A DNA stretch of 47,128 nucleotides from Bacteroidales bacterium (GTDB lineage Bacteria; Bacteroidota; Bacteroidia; Bacteroidales; UBA932): positions 1 to 47,128 of the forward strand of contig SFJB01000001.1 in assembly GCA_004555145.1 (NCBI GenBank), read 5' to 3'. The translations under genes were made by a program, and so were the position numbers. The notes beneath the pieces are model-generated. The model was not told the origin of the DNA. It saw only the letters and a program-made list of their open reading frames with translations, and did no database searches. Shown here piece after piece: positions 8,100 to 16,564 of the stretch (its first letter is position 1; every line of letters begins with the position of its first letter).

Positions 8100-8965
8100 A
8101 GATGATGATAACGGTGCTCTCAGCGCTGCTGGCGGGGGCATTCAGCCTTTGCGCGCAGCCTCAGCAGAGCAGGGAATGGCACAGGGAGCGTTACGACCGA
8201 CAGGTCAAGAACGTCGGAATTGCCGGAGTGGGCGTGGGTACCATATTGGAAAAATGGGAGAACGACTACCCTGAGGATTTGGATATGCTCAATGCGAAGT
8301 TCGAGTATTACTTGGCCAAGTCCATGAGTGATGCCGTGGTACAGAAAGACAGTCCGCGCTACCTCGGGATGAAACCTGTGCTTACGCTCAAGGACAGCAC
8401 GGGCGCCGACGTGTATTATTATCAGGACACGGTGTTCGATGATGAGACCTTCTCAATCGCTCTGAGCGCTGCGGAAAAGGCTTCTGTCCTCTCTCCGCTG
8501 GAACTCAGGCCGCGCCTGAACAAGATATCTGCCCTGATGGCATATGAAAAGGAAAGCCCGGAGCTGGCCTTCAACGAAATCAACTCATTGATAGATAAAT
8601 ATGTAGCTTCCCGCACCTCAGCCTGGACCCTGGACGGTGAAGCCTTGAGTAAGGACCCCAAGGCCATAGACCCTTCCTTCAGTCAGGCAGTGGGGGAGTA
8701 TTGCTACAGCCTCTTTGCCAAGGGCAGTCCCCAGGCTTATGATTTCTTCTTCAGGCTTTCTACCCGAATGAATAAGCTCGAGCCGAAGAATACTGTCTTC
8801 ATAGACAACATGGGTTCCTACTACCTTGTGGCGAAGAAGGACAACAAAAAGGCGGAGAAATACTACAAAAAAGCCCTCAAGATAGAGCCTGAGGACTATG
8901 CCGCGATCAGCAATCTGAAAATCATTCAGTCTTCGAAGTCAAAGAAGGGTCAATCCTCGAAATGA
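8096..8965 (+). CDS. Secreted tetratricopeptide-repeat protein, function unknown
   Basis: 289 residues. An N-terminal signal peptide (residues 1-20, ending SLCAQ) precedes a helical protein. Residues about 225-280 form recognisable TPR helices (FIDNMGSYYLVAKKD, KKAEKYYKKALKIEPEDYAA). A lysine/serine-rich tail follows. TPR proteins mediate protein contacts; the partner is not evident. Translation is probably coupled to the methyltransferase gene by ATGA. Its 3' end overlaps the 3' end of the oppositely oriented permease gene by 44 bp (8922-8965). Confidence 0.8.
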   Translation: MKMMITVLSALLAGAFSLCAQPQQSREWHRERYDRQVKNVGIAGVGVGTILEKWENDYPEDLDMLNAKFEYYLAKSMSDAVVQKDSPRYLGMKPVLTLKDSTGADVYYYQDTVFDDETFSIALSAAEKASVLSPLELRPRLNKISALMAYEKESPELAFNEINSLIDKYVASRTSAWTLDGEALSKDPKAIDPSFSQAVGEYCYSLFAKGSPQAYDFFFRLSTRMNKLEPKNTVFIDNMGSYYLVAKKDNKKAEKYYKKALKIEPEDYAAISNLKIIQSSKSKKGQSSK

Positions 8966-10079
8966 ACAGACAAGGAATCAGCATCAGCAGAAGTATGACC
9001 GCGAACGCTACGGCATCGCAGGCTAATATCTTCAAGAGGTCAAACTCTACCGGCACGTAAGACACGTAGTAGTTTGCCGGGTCAAGCTTCAGGAAGTGCG
9101 TAGTGCTCTGGATGAGGCATAGCAGCAGGGCTGTTGCATTGCCTATGAGCATTCCTTTGCCGACTATCTTTGCGCTAATCCGGAGAAACACTCCGGCTAC
9201 ACCCCTGTCAGTCATACCCAGAGACTTGAGCGTGCCTATTGTGGAGATGTTTCTGAAAAGCAGTATCAGCAAGCCGGAAATCATATTGAAGCCGGCAACC
9301 AGTATCATCAGTATGAGTATGACAAGTACGTTGAAGTCAATTACCTCGAGCCAGCTGAAAATGTGCGAAAAGCTCTGGGCGGCAGACTTCGCTCCCATAA
9401 TCTCATCCTCGTCCTTTGCCTGTGTTTCAGCAATGTAGGCTATTTCTGAAGCCTTTTCCATCCCTCCTCTCGGATTCTTGAATTTCTTTCCGAGCATTAT
9501 CTCGAAGCCTGAAGCCTCGTTCTCTTCCCAGCCGTTGAGACGCCTGAGGTCGGAAATCGGGAGCCCGACAATGTATTCCTCCCCCGTATCTATTCTTTCC
9601 TCTCCTACGGATCCCACCGTAATCTTCCTGATTTTCACCTTCGAGGAAGTGAAGTAGGCAAGGAAGCTGTCGCCCTCGCCCAATCCCAGTTCTTCGGCAA
9701 GTCCTGCCGGAACGTCTGCCACAAGGCTCTCGCCTTCTCCCTTGCCCTTGAAAAGCACAGCCCTTATGAGCTCGCCCTTTTTAATTATCCCCGCCCTGTA
9801 AATCACGGGAGTGACTTCGGTCACTCCATTTACCGACTTGATATCTTCGAGATAGGACGGAGAGGAACTTACAGGATTCCTGTCCGAAAAGAAGTCCGTC
9901 ACGTCAGGATAGAGCTGCACGTCTGCTGCAATCTGGCTGATTCCGTTGCTGATGGCTGACCTGAAGCCCGAGGAGACGGACATCGCTATTATGATGACAA
10001 AGAAAGAAATGGCTATCGCAGTGATAGCCATTCCTGCTTTGACTCCCAGCCGGGAAGCGATGAACTTTTCGGCCTTCAT
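8922..10079 (-). CDS. LolC/LolE-like ABC transporter permease (FtsX family)
   Basis: 385 residues. One membrane segment at about 15-40 is followed by a periplasmic MacB-type domain to about 245 and then three membrane segments (about 250-280, 300-325 and 350-375). This is the four-helix layout of lipoprotein-releasing permeases. Residues about 253-300 hold the FtsX core with the GTLKSLGMTDRGV coupling motif that contacts the ATPase. No ATPase gene is adjacent. It starts 7 bp after the M13 peptidase stop, so both are probably one transcript. The tail overlaps the TPR gene. Lipoprotein sorting is likely from family membership but not shown. Confidence 0.87.
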   Translation of the reverse strand: MKAEKFIASRLGVKAGMAITAIAISFFVIIIAMSVSSGFRSAISNGISQIAADVQLYPDVTDFFSDRNPVSSSPSYLEDIKSVNGVTEVTPVIYRAGIIKKGELIRAVLFKGKGEGESLVADVPAGLAEELGLGEGDSFLAYFTSSKVKIRKITVGSVGEERIDTGEEYIVGLPISDLRRLNGWEENEASGFEIMLGKKFKNPRGGMEKASEIAYIAETQAKDEDEIMGAKSAAQSFSHIFSWLEVIDFNVLVILILMILVAGFNMISGLLILLFRNISTIGTLKSLGMTDRGVAGVFLRISAKIVGKGMLIGNATALLLCLIQSTTHFLKLDPANYYVSYVPVEFDLLKILACDAVAFAVILLLMLIPCLFISRIDPSLTSKTE

Positions 10080-10086
10080 CTTGTTT

Positions 10087-12102
10087 TTACCAGATGCTTA
10101 CCCTTTCGCTTTCAGGACGCCACATAGGATCTCCCTCCTTGATTCCGAAGGCGTCGAAGAAAGCCTGGAAATTCCTGAGTGTCACGTTGATACGGTTCTC
10201 TGCAAGAGAGTGTACGTCGAGTTTGGTAAGGCGTGCCTTCTCCTCATCGGTGATGTTCTGGGCCCAAAGGTGGGCGTAGCCTATGAAGAACCTCTGATCC
10301 ACGTTGAAGCCGTCAATGTCTGCAGGCATCTTGTCACCCAGAGAGTTGTGAAGGGCAGTGTAGGCTATGCTGACTCCGCCGTGGTCCGCAATGTTCTCTC
10401 CGAGGGAGAGCTTGCCGTTTGCGTGAAGGCCCGGAAGAATCTCGACCTCGTCATACTGCTTTACCAGCACTGCGGTCTTCTCGTTGAATTTGGCTTCGTC
10501 TTCGGCTGTCCACCAATTGTTCATATTGCCGTCGGTGTCGAAGAGTCTGCCCTGGTCGTCGAAGCCGTGGGTCATCTCGTGTCCAATCACCACGCCTATG
10601 GCTCCGTAGTTCACTGCATCATCGGCATCGATGTTGAAGAAAGGCGGCTGGAGTATGGCTGCAGGGAAGCATATCTCGTTGGTGGTAGGGTTGTAGTATG
10701 CATTGACGGTCTGAGGAGTCATTCCCCACTCGCTCTTGTCCGTATCTTTGCCCATCTTGGAGAGGTTGTCGGCAACATACCAGGTGTTGGCTGCCACTAT
10801 GTTCCTGTAGTAGCTCTGCTCTGGATCCACGTTGAGGCTGGAATAATCCTTCCACTTGTCAGGGTAGCCCACCTTGACGGTGAAGTTGGAAAGCTTGTTC
10901 TGAGCATAGGCCTTGGTCTCCTCGGACATCCATTCGAGATTTGCAATGTGCTCTCCGAGGGATTTCTGAAGTTCTCCGACGATTTCCAGCATCTTCTTCT
11001 TGTTCTCCTCAGGGAAATATTTCTTCACGTACATCTGGCCTACGGCCTCTCCGAGTATGCTGTTAGGCACGCTCATGGCTCTCTTCCAACGGGCCTTCTG
11101 CTCGGTGACTCCGCTCATGGCGGTGCTGAAGAAGTCGAACTGGGCGGCGTAGAAATCGTCTGACATATAAGGAGCTGCGCTCATAAGGGAATGGGCTGCC
11201 AGATAATCCTGAAGCTGGGAAAGATCGCTGCTCTCGAAGAGCTTTGCGAAGCCCTCGAAGAAGGACGGCTGCTCCACGATGACCTTGTCCTGGGCAGGGA
11301 TGCCCATTGCCTGGAAGAAGTACCCGAAGTCGAAGCCACCGAAGGTCTTCGCGATTTCTGCTGTGGACATAGGGTTGTAGAGCTTGGTGTAGTCACGGTT
11401 CTGGACGCTGGTCCAGGAGAAGGATGCAAGGGCATCCTCCAGTTTGACTGTGTTCAGAGCCTTGGCGGCTGCATCCGACTCCCCGGCGAGGGTGAAGAGC
11501 TTCTCCAGCATCTGCTGGTATTTGCTGTGCAGTTCTGCGTTCTCGGCGTCCATGTAGTAGTCGCGGTCACCCATTCCCAGGCCGCTCTGACCGAGATAGA
11601 GAACCTGCTTGTTGCTGTCCATAAGGTCTGCGTCAACTCCCATTCCGAAGAAGCCGCCGCCCCCGGCGAGATTGAGCTTTGCCAGGACAGCCACCAGCTC
11701 CTTCTTGTCAGCGGCGGAGTAAATCATCCTGAGCTCGTCCTTTACAGGCTCTGCACCTTCGGCATTGAGCCTGGTTGAGTCGAGCCCGAGTTTGTAGAGG
11801 TCCACAATCTTCTGGTCCACGCTGCCTTTGGCAGGGTTCAGCTTGGACATTTCAGCGAAGAGTCCGTTGAGCCTCTCCACGTTGTCTTCCCTGAGCTGGT
11901 CGAAAGAGCCGAAACGGGCATATTCCGCCTTGAGGGGATTGTTCTTTATCCAGCCGCCGTTGGCGTACTGATTGAAGTCGGTGCCCGGGGCTACGCTGAG
12001 GTCGAGGTAGCTCATATCGATTGCCGGGACTTTCTCGCTCTTTGGCTGGCAGGAAGCTGCCGCGAACAGAACAGGAAGCATAAACAGTGCTGTCTTTTTC
12101 AT
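10087..12102 (-). CDS. pepO: M13-family zinc metallopeptidase, lipoprotein (neprilysin/PepO-like)
   Basis: 671 residues, the full length of the family. The signal peptide ends in an AASC lipobox (Cys18), so it is probably a lipoprotein. The zinc site is complete: HEMTH with His508, Glu509 and His512, and ENIAD with Glu569, followed by the conserved HGG. The N-terminal large domain (about 40-440) restricts access to small peptides in this family. It is likely a periplasmic or surface oligopeptidase. Its own promoter lies 52 bp upstream, divergent to the DUF6198 gene, and the permease gene follows after 7 bp. Confidence 0.94.
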   Translation of the reverse strand: MKKTALFMLPVLFAAASCQPKSEKVPAIDMSYLDLSVAPGTDFNQYANGGWIKNNPLKAEYARFGSFDQLREDNVERLNGLFAEMSKLNPAKGSVDQKIVDLYKLGLDSTRLNAEGAEPVKDELRMIYSAADKKELVAVLAKLNLAGGGGFFGMGVDADLMDSNKQVLYLGQSGLGMGDRDYYMDAENAELHSKYQQMLEKLFTLAGESDAAAKALNTVKLEDALASFSWTSVQNRDYTKLYNPMSTAEIAKTFGGFDFGYFFQAMGIPAQDKVIVEQPSFFEGFAKLFESSDLSQLQDYLAAHSLMSAAPYMSDDFYAAQFDFFSTAMSGVTEQKARWKRAMSVPNSILGEAVGQMYVKKYFPEENKKKMLEIVGELQKSLGEHIANLEWMSEETKAYAQNKLSNFTVKVGYPDKWKDYSSLNVDPEQSYYRNIVAANTWYVADNLSKMGKDTDKSEWGMTPQTVNAYYNPTTNEICFPAAILQPPFFNIDADDAVNYGAIGVVIGHEMTHGFDDQGRLFDTDGNMNNWWTAEDEAKFNEKTAVLVKQYDEVEILPGLHANGKLSLGENIADHGGVSIAYTALHNSLGDKMPADIDGFNVDQRFFIGYAHLWAQNITDEEKARLTKLDVHSLAENRINVTLRNFQAFFDAFGIKEGDPMWRPESERVSIW

Positions 12103-12153
12103 TTTTTCAAATTGTATATGGTCTTATATTTCCAATCGGATACCAAGAATCTG

Positions 12154-12161
12154 CAAACTTA
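12154..12161 (-). promoter_or_regulatory. -7 promoter element of the M13 peptidase unit
   Basis: TAAGTTTG on the minus strand matches TAnnTTTG exactly, about 50 bp upstream of the ATG at 12102. The -33 box is poor (TTCG or TCAA at the expected distance). Confidence 0.5.
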
Positions 12162-12222
12162 TAAAAATTTTGCGAATTGAGGAAAAATTCCGAATTTCGT
12201 GTACATTATCCTAGCGTACAAT

Positions 12223-12936
12223 ATGAGCACAGCAAACAATAATCACATCATCACACGTTATCTTGTAGCTACCCTGGGCCTTTTCCTGGTAGGTTTCGGG
12301 GTGGCGCTCACCATAGTTGCAAATCTGGGCACCGCTCCTCTTTCCTGCGTTGCCTATGTGTTCAATCTCAGGTTTCCTTCCGTCTCTGTGGGTACTTTCA
12401 TCCTTGCCGTAAATATGGTGTATATGCTGGTGCAGATACTGGTGCTCAGGAAACGCTTCAAGCTGAAATATCTTATGCAGATTCCCGCTTCCGTCCTTTT
12501 CAGCTATCTGGTGGACCTGTCACTGTGGCTGATGGCCTGGCTGCACCCGGAAGGCCTGCTCCCGAGAATGGTGCTGACTCTGCTTGCCGGCGGCATTACG
12601 GCAGTCGGGGTGAGTCTCGAAGTGCTTTCCGATGCCTGGATGCTTTCTGCCGAGATGACCGTATCCTCCATTGCTGAGGTCAGCGGCAGGAAGTTCGACA
12701 ACGTGAAGATTGCAATGGATACGCTGATGGTGGTGATCGCAGGAGCTCTTGCCTGGATATTCTTCGGCACACCATTCGGCGCAGGGGAGTTCCACAATGC
12801 CGCAGACGTGATGCTGTCCAGGGCTCCCGGTGTGGTAATAGGGCTCGGCACTCTGATCATGGCTTTCCTGCCGGGCTTCCTTATGCGCTTCGTGCAGCCC
12901 GTTATGGGCAGATTCTACGGAACTGGTCGTAAATAG
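12223..12936 (+). CDS. DUF6198/YczE-like integral membrane protein
   Basis: 237 residues with five or six membrane segments. The early stretch ANLGTAPLSCVAYVFNLRFP followed by a second SVGTFILAVNMVYML helix is typical of the YczE/YitT-like DUF6198 family, of unknown transport function. An upstream in-frame GTG at 12199 would add eight residues. I prefer the ATG at 12223 because the added residues (MYIILAYN) look non-coding and a weak -7-like TACATTAT sits at 12200-12207. The gene is divergent from the M13 peptidase and overlaps the tail of mltF by 35 bp (12902-12936). Confidence 0.8.
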   Translation: MSTANNNHIITRYLVATLGLFLVGFGVALTIVANLGTAPLSCVAYVFNLRFPSVSVGTFILAVNMVYMLVQILVLRKRFKLKYLMQIPASVLFSYLVDLSLWLMAWLHPEGLLPRMVLTLLAGGITAVGVSLEVLSDAWMLSAEMTVSSIAEVSGRKFDNVKIAMDTLMVVIAGALAWIFFGTPFGAGEFHNAADVMLSRAPGVVIGLGTLIMAFLPGFLMRFVQPVMGRFYGTGRK

Positions 12937-13942
12937 AGATTACCCTGTCCACGTAGGATATCGTTTCCTTGCCTTTGAACACACCCAGCCTTACCGCTCC
13001 CGTGTCCACCACGGCCTCGTCGTTCATCTCCGGTATCACCTCGATCACCTTGTCCCAGTGGCTGGTGTCCACCCCGCGCAGCTCCGCGAGGCGTATGATG
13101 TCATCTACCCTGCCGATTCCTGCGTTGTATGCTGCCAGAGCATACTTGAAGCCTTCCTTGCTGTCGGCAGCAACCTTGGAATAGCGCTTGAGAAGCTTGC
13201 TGAGCAACTGTGCCCCTCCCCTGATATTGTCCTCCGGGTCGAGCGGGTTCTGCACGCCGTAGTGGTTTGCGGTGCGCGGCATCATCTGCATCAGGCCGCT
13301 CGCCCCGCGCACGGACTTCGCCTCGATGTGGAAGCGTGATTCCTGATAAATGATTGCTGCCAGCATCCTCCAGTCCCATCCCAGGGAGTCCGCCTGCATC
13401 TTGATGATCTCGTCGTAAGGACTCAGCCTGTCGCGCTGGCGACTCTTGAATGCATTGTATCTTTTAAGGAACGAGTCCCTGGTAGGCTCATACTCCTCGC
13501 AACTTTCCCACCAGTCGAGCCATTCGTGGAGGTTGTCCAGGTCGTGCGCGTCCTCTTCCCGCATCACCCACACGCTCAGGCTGTCCACCGGGCGGGATAC
13601 AAGGAGGCTGTCGAACTGGAGACTGTCCTGGTAAGGGAGCACGAGCAGGTCTATGCTGCCCCTTCTGAGTGAATCCAGATAAGAAGCGTCTTCTTCACGA
13701 ATCCGTATATCTATGGTACGCTCGTCGCTATCGGCGTACATTTCCAGGAGATGGTAGTTGTAACCAACTATCAATGAACGACTTGTGTCGTTTGCGCCGT
13801 CCAGCTCCAGAATGCTCCTTATATGAGGTCTGAGGCTCTTTTCGGGCTCGGGCTCGCCAATGAAGCGAGATGCTATGAATACGGCCACGCAAATCACTGC
13901 GGTGATGCCGCTTACAATCTTAAAACTCTTATCTACGTACAT
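12902..13942 (-). CDS. mltF: Membrane-bound lytic murein transglycosylase F-like protein
   Basis: 346 residues. A signal anchor (about 8-27) leads into a short remnant of a periplasmic solute-binding domain (about 55-150), then an SLT lysozyme-like domain from about 185. The catalytic glutamate is Glu201 in IIYQESRF, followed by the family motif GASGLMQMMPRTA and later YALAAYNAGIGRVDD. Known role: cleaves the MurNAc-GlcNAc bond of peptidoglycan to 1,6-anhydro ends. The solute-binding part is shorter than in E. coli MltF (518 residues). It lies 36 bp downstream of the porin gene on the same strand, separated by a GC-rich hairpin. Confidence 0.9.
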   Translation of the reverse strand: MYVDKSFKIVSGITAVICVAVFIASRFIGEPEPEKSLRPHIRSILELDGANDTSRSLIVGYNYHLLEMYADSDERTIDIRIREEDASYLDSLRRGSIDLLVLPYQDSLQFDSLLVSRPVDSLSVWVMREEDAHDLDNLHEWLDWWESCEEYEPTRDSFLKRYNAFKSRQRDRLSPYDEIIKMQADSLGWDWRMLAAIIYQESRFHIEAKSVRGASGLMQMMPRTANHYGVQNPLDPEDNIRGGAQLLSKLLKRYSKVAADSKEGFKYALAAYNAGIGRVDDIIRLAELRGVDTSHWDKVIEVIPEMNDEAVVDTGAVRLGVFKGKETISYVDRVISIYDQFRRICP

Positions 13943-13953
13943 AATTCTGCTGT

Positions 13954-13973
13954 CCCGCCGTTTTCGGGGCGGG
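13954..13973 (-). other. GC-rich hairpin between porin and mltF genes
   Basis: CCCGCC (13954-13959) and GGCGGG (13968-13973) form a 6-bp stem with an 8-nt loop. No T tract follows on the minus strand, so it may protect or partly attenuate the transcript rather than end it. Confidence 0.45.
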
Positions 13974-13978
13974 CATTT

Positions 13979-16495
13979 CTATTTGGCGGGATGACCGGTC
14001 GGCTCCATATAGAAAGGCCAGTAAATGCCAATCTTCAAGCCTGAAAAACCGCGCTGCGTGACGATGTAGCGGTCCGCGCTGAAATAGTCGGACTTGTTCA
14101 TCGGCCATCCCTGCCCGGCATTTTGGAATTTCACGAATATGCAGGCTCTTTTCCACTGCATATTGAGAAATACATCAAAATACGGGCCGTTAGTATATAG
14201 TCTTTCGGTCTGGTTCTGGAAGACTCCCAGTGCCGGATTCCACGCAGGCGAATACCAGGCACTGTTATAGAAGGCATTTGCGCCTAACTGCATCACGAGT
14301 ATGTCCCTGAGACCGTCATCGCTCTTCTGGGCAACGAACTGGAGGAAGTATCTCAGGTTGAGGGAGAGATTAGGCAGAGGCAGAACCTCCTGGTTGGAGG
14401 AGTATTGCAGGAGCAGTTTGTTGTCGAGGTGCAGAGGCCCCAGGACAAATTCTTTGCGGATTGAAGCCGAGAGCACGCTCATTGGGCTGTCGTTCTGTCT
14501 GATTATTCCCTGAGTATCGTAATACAGGTTTCCGGCGAGAAGGGCGTAGCCCACGCTGGCATCCAGTTTCCATCTCGGAACGGACAGCGTGCCCTGAAGG
14601 GTGCTCGTCGATATCTTGCTGAATTCATTGTCCCACTTGAAGTGGTTGGAGTTATAGTGCTGGGTGTACCAGTTGGGGTTCTCAAGTCTGGTCTCGAAGT
14701 TCACTCCGAGTGAGAGAGGACTCTTGCGGGCCTTTCGGAACGGATAGAGCTTGATTTCTCCGTTGGCGCTGAGATTGAAGTCTCCCGCGTCATATCCGAT
14801 AAGATTGTATTTGCCTCTGGCGTCCCAGAAGAAGTTCTCCCGGATCTGCCCTTCCGCGCCGGCGTAAATGTAGAAGGTGTTTTCCTTGTGGAGGGTAGGT
14901 CGCACGGAGGTGCTGTCGAAATAACTCCTGTAAAGATCGCCCACGCCCAGGTCAAGCTTGGATACCACGGCTTCGCTGGACCAAGGTTGGAGCCTGATGT
15001 ACAACTTGTTGTCAATCTTGCGTACCCTGCTGGAGTCGGCTGTCCTGCTCGGGTCGTAGAAGAAGGCGTTGTTGTAGAAATTTCTCCCCGCCTCGTCGCT
15101 GATGACATCGTTGTAGTTGCGGGTGTAGGTGGTGATTTCGCTGCTGTGGCCTATGAACGCAGTGGTTATGTCCCTGTTGAGACTGTCGGGATTGAAGCTG
15201 TAGCTGCTGTCACGGGACGCCTTCATCTTTTCGATGAATGTGAAAGGCACCCGCAGCTGCTGCTCCAGGAAAAAGCTGTTCTTCTTCACCTTGGAGTCCG
15301 CGTTCTTCAGGGTGATAGGTATGTCCCTGGCATCCACGGTCGTATCCCTGATCCAGCTGATGTCCTGCATTCCTCCATTTTCCTGACGGGAGACCATATT
15401 GTGGATGTAGCCAAAATGCATAGTGTATTTCTTTCCAAGGTAGTTGGCCTGGACGCTGCTCGTCTTGTTGATGGTCTGCTCGCGGTCAAGCATTCCGCCA
15501 CCTCCGAAACGGTCGAAGAGCAGGCTGAAGTTGAACTCCGGGCTGATGTTCTGGGTGGTGAAGAGGTGCAGATTGTCCGATTCCTTTGCCTTGGCGCCGA
15601 GCAGGGTTCCATAATAGCACAGCTCGGTGTATGGGGTCTTGCTGTTGTAGAACGGAGCCGTCCTCGGAGAGAGGCTCCAGGATTCCAGGGCATTGTAGAA
15701 TTCTACGCCCTCATCGCTCTTGCGCTTGAACCAGTCGTAGTACTGAACCGGAGAACCCGCCACTCCGAGCCAGGTGGCATTCACATCGTTGCGCTGGAAT
15801 GGATGGTCATAGAAATGGTAGTTGAAACTGGTGTCCGGCACGGAAGGCTTTATGGAGCCGAAGTCCTGGTCCATAGTCCAGGAGATAAGTCTCTTGTACT
15901 GCATCGTGTCGGCGATGGCATAGGTCTCCAGAATGCGCGGAGTCGCCTCCAGTATGCTGTCCTTGATTTCCTGCTTGCGCTCCTTGACCTGGCGCAGGGA
16001 GTCTGCCCTTGCCCGGAGCAGCTTTGCCTTCTGCTCGTTGTCGTACTTCTTCCTCTCCTCCTTGGAAAGCCCGTTGTACCACGCCTCGAAGGCAGCCTTT
16101 GCCTTTGCGGTGGAGTCGGCGATGTATATGGAGTCCAGCTTGTCCCAGAGCGTGGAGTCGAGCAGCTGCTTGAGCGAGTCCCTCGGACTGAGCTTCTTTA
16201 CGCCAACGCTGTCTTCCTCCTGACGGGCTACGACCATACTCTCCAACTTTGCAGCCAGGGAGTCTATCGCAATGGTCTCTCCGCTTTTTCTCCCTGTAGG
16301 CCCGTAGCGGTACGCTTCGGTCGGGTAGATGACGGTGTCCCTCACTGCTTCCCTTGCGGCTGAAGCGACCCTGCCCGGAAGCAGGCCGGAACCGCTGCGG
16401 CCAAGCCCGAAAGCCCCTGCCGTGCTTGCCAGAAGCACAGCTGAGGGGAAGAGCACGCGATGGAGCGCGGCTTTTATGCGGGAAAGCTTACCCAT
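13979..16495 (-). CDS. Putative outer-membrane porin (Porin_10 type)
   Basis: 838 residues. A signal-like N-terminus is followed by an Arg/Lys/Glu/Ala-rich helical stretch (about 85-190, with AWYNGLSKEERKKYDNEQ) that is probably a periplasmic coiled coil. A long beta-strand-rich region then runs to the end, with many alternating aromatic segments (TMHFGYIHNMV, FFLEQQLRVPFTF, LSLNLRYFLQFV, GLKIGIYWPFY). The stretch LFTTQNISPEFNFSLLFDRFGGGG is typical of the Bacteroidota putative porin family. It ends near an aromatic residue as expected for beta-barrel assembly (FYMEPTGHPAK). Substrate unknown. It has its own -7 element directly upstream. Confidence 0.85.
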   Translation of the reverse strand: MGKLSRIKAALHRVLFPSAVLLASTAGAFGLGRSGSGLLPGRVASAAREAVRDTVIYPTEAYRYGPTGRKSGETIAIDSLAAKLESMVVARQEEDSVGVKKLSPRDSLKQLLDSTLWDKLDSIYIADSTAKAKAAFEAWYNGLSKEERKKYDNEQKAKLLRARADSLRQVKERKQEIKDSILEATPRILETYAIADTMQYKRLISWTMDQDFGSIKPSVPDTSFNYHFYDHPFQRNDVNATWLGVAGSPVQYYDWFKRKSDEGVEFYNALESWSLSPRTAPFYNSKTPYTELCYYGTLLGAKAKESDNLHLFTTQNISPEFNFSLLFDRFGGGGMLDREQTINKTSSVQANYLGKKYTMHFGYIHNMVSRQENGGMQDISWIRDTTVDARDIPITLKNADSKVKKNSFFLEQQLRVPFTFIEKMKASRDSSYSFNPDSLNRDITTAFIGHSSEITTYTRNYNDVISDEAGRNFYNNAFFYDPSRTADSSRVRKIDNKLYIRLQPWSSEAVVSKLDLGVGDLYRSYFDSTSVRPTLHKENTFYIYAGAEGQIRENFFWDARGKYNLIGYDAGDFNLSANGEIKLYPFRKARKSPLSLGVNFETRLENPNWYTQHYNSNHFKWDNEFSKISTSTLQGTLSVPRWKLDASVGYALLAGNLYYDTQGIIRQNDSPMSVLSASIRKEFVLGPLHLDNKLLLQYSSNQEVLPLPNLSLNLRYFLQFVAQKSDDGLRDILVMQLGANAFYNSAWYSPAWNPALGVFQNQTERLYTNGPYFDVFLNMQWKRACIFVKFQNAGQGWPMNKSDYFSADRYIVTQRGFSGLKIGIYWPFYMEPTGHPAK

Positions 16496-16503
16496 AGAAC
16501 CTG

Positions 16504-16511
16504 CAAAGTTA
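16504..16511 (-). promoter_or_regulatory. -7 promoter element of the porin gene
   Basis: TAACTTTG on the minus strand matches TAnnTTTG exactly and lies 9 bp before the ATG at 16495, implying a very short leader. A TTGAC stands 15 nt upstream, somewhat closer than usual for a -33 box. Confidence 0.55.
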
Positions 16512-16532
16512 GTAAGTTTTTGTCAATCACGC

Positions 16533-16562
16533 AAAACAGGCCCCCGGAACGCTTCCGGAGGG
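16533..16562 (-). terminator. Intrinsic terminator after the kinase/nucleotidyltransferase pair
   Basis: A 9-bp stem with one C·A mismatch (16541-16549 with 16553-16561, arms CCCCCGGAA and TTCCGGAGG) and a 3-nt loop lies just after the nucleotidyltransferase stop. It is followed on the minus strand by CCTGTTTTGC. The T run is short. Confidence 0.6.
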
Positions 16563-16564
16563 CA

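Noticed and set aside
9946..11163. Plus-strand open frame of 405 codons opposite the M13 peptidase and permease
   Set aside because: It spans two real genes on the other strand and has no motif or promoter.
12199..12222. GTG start adding eight residues to the DUF6198 protein
   Set aside because: The added residues do not extend a helix and overlap a weak promoter-like element; the ATG at 12223 is simpler.
14888..16363. Plus-strand open frame of 491 codons opposite the porin gene
   Set aside because: Antisense shadow; the minus-strand product has a signal peptide, beta-strand pattern and family motifs.
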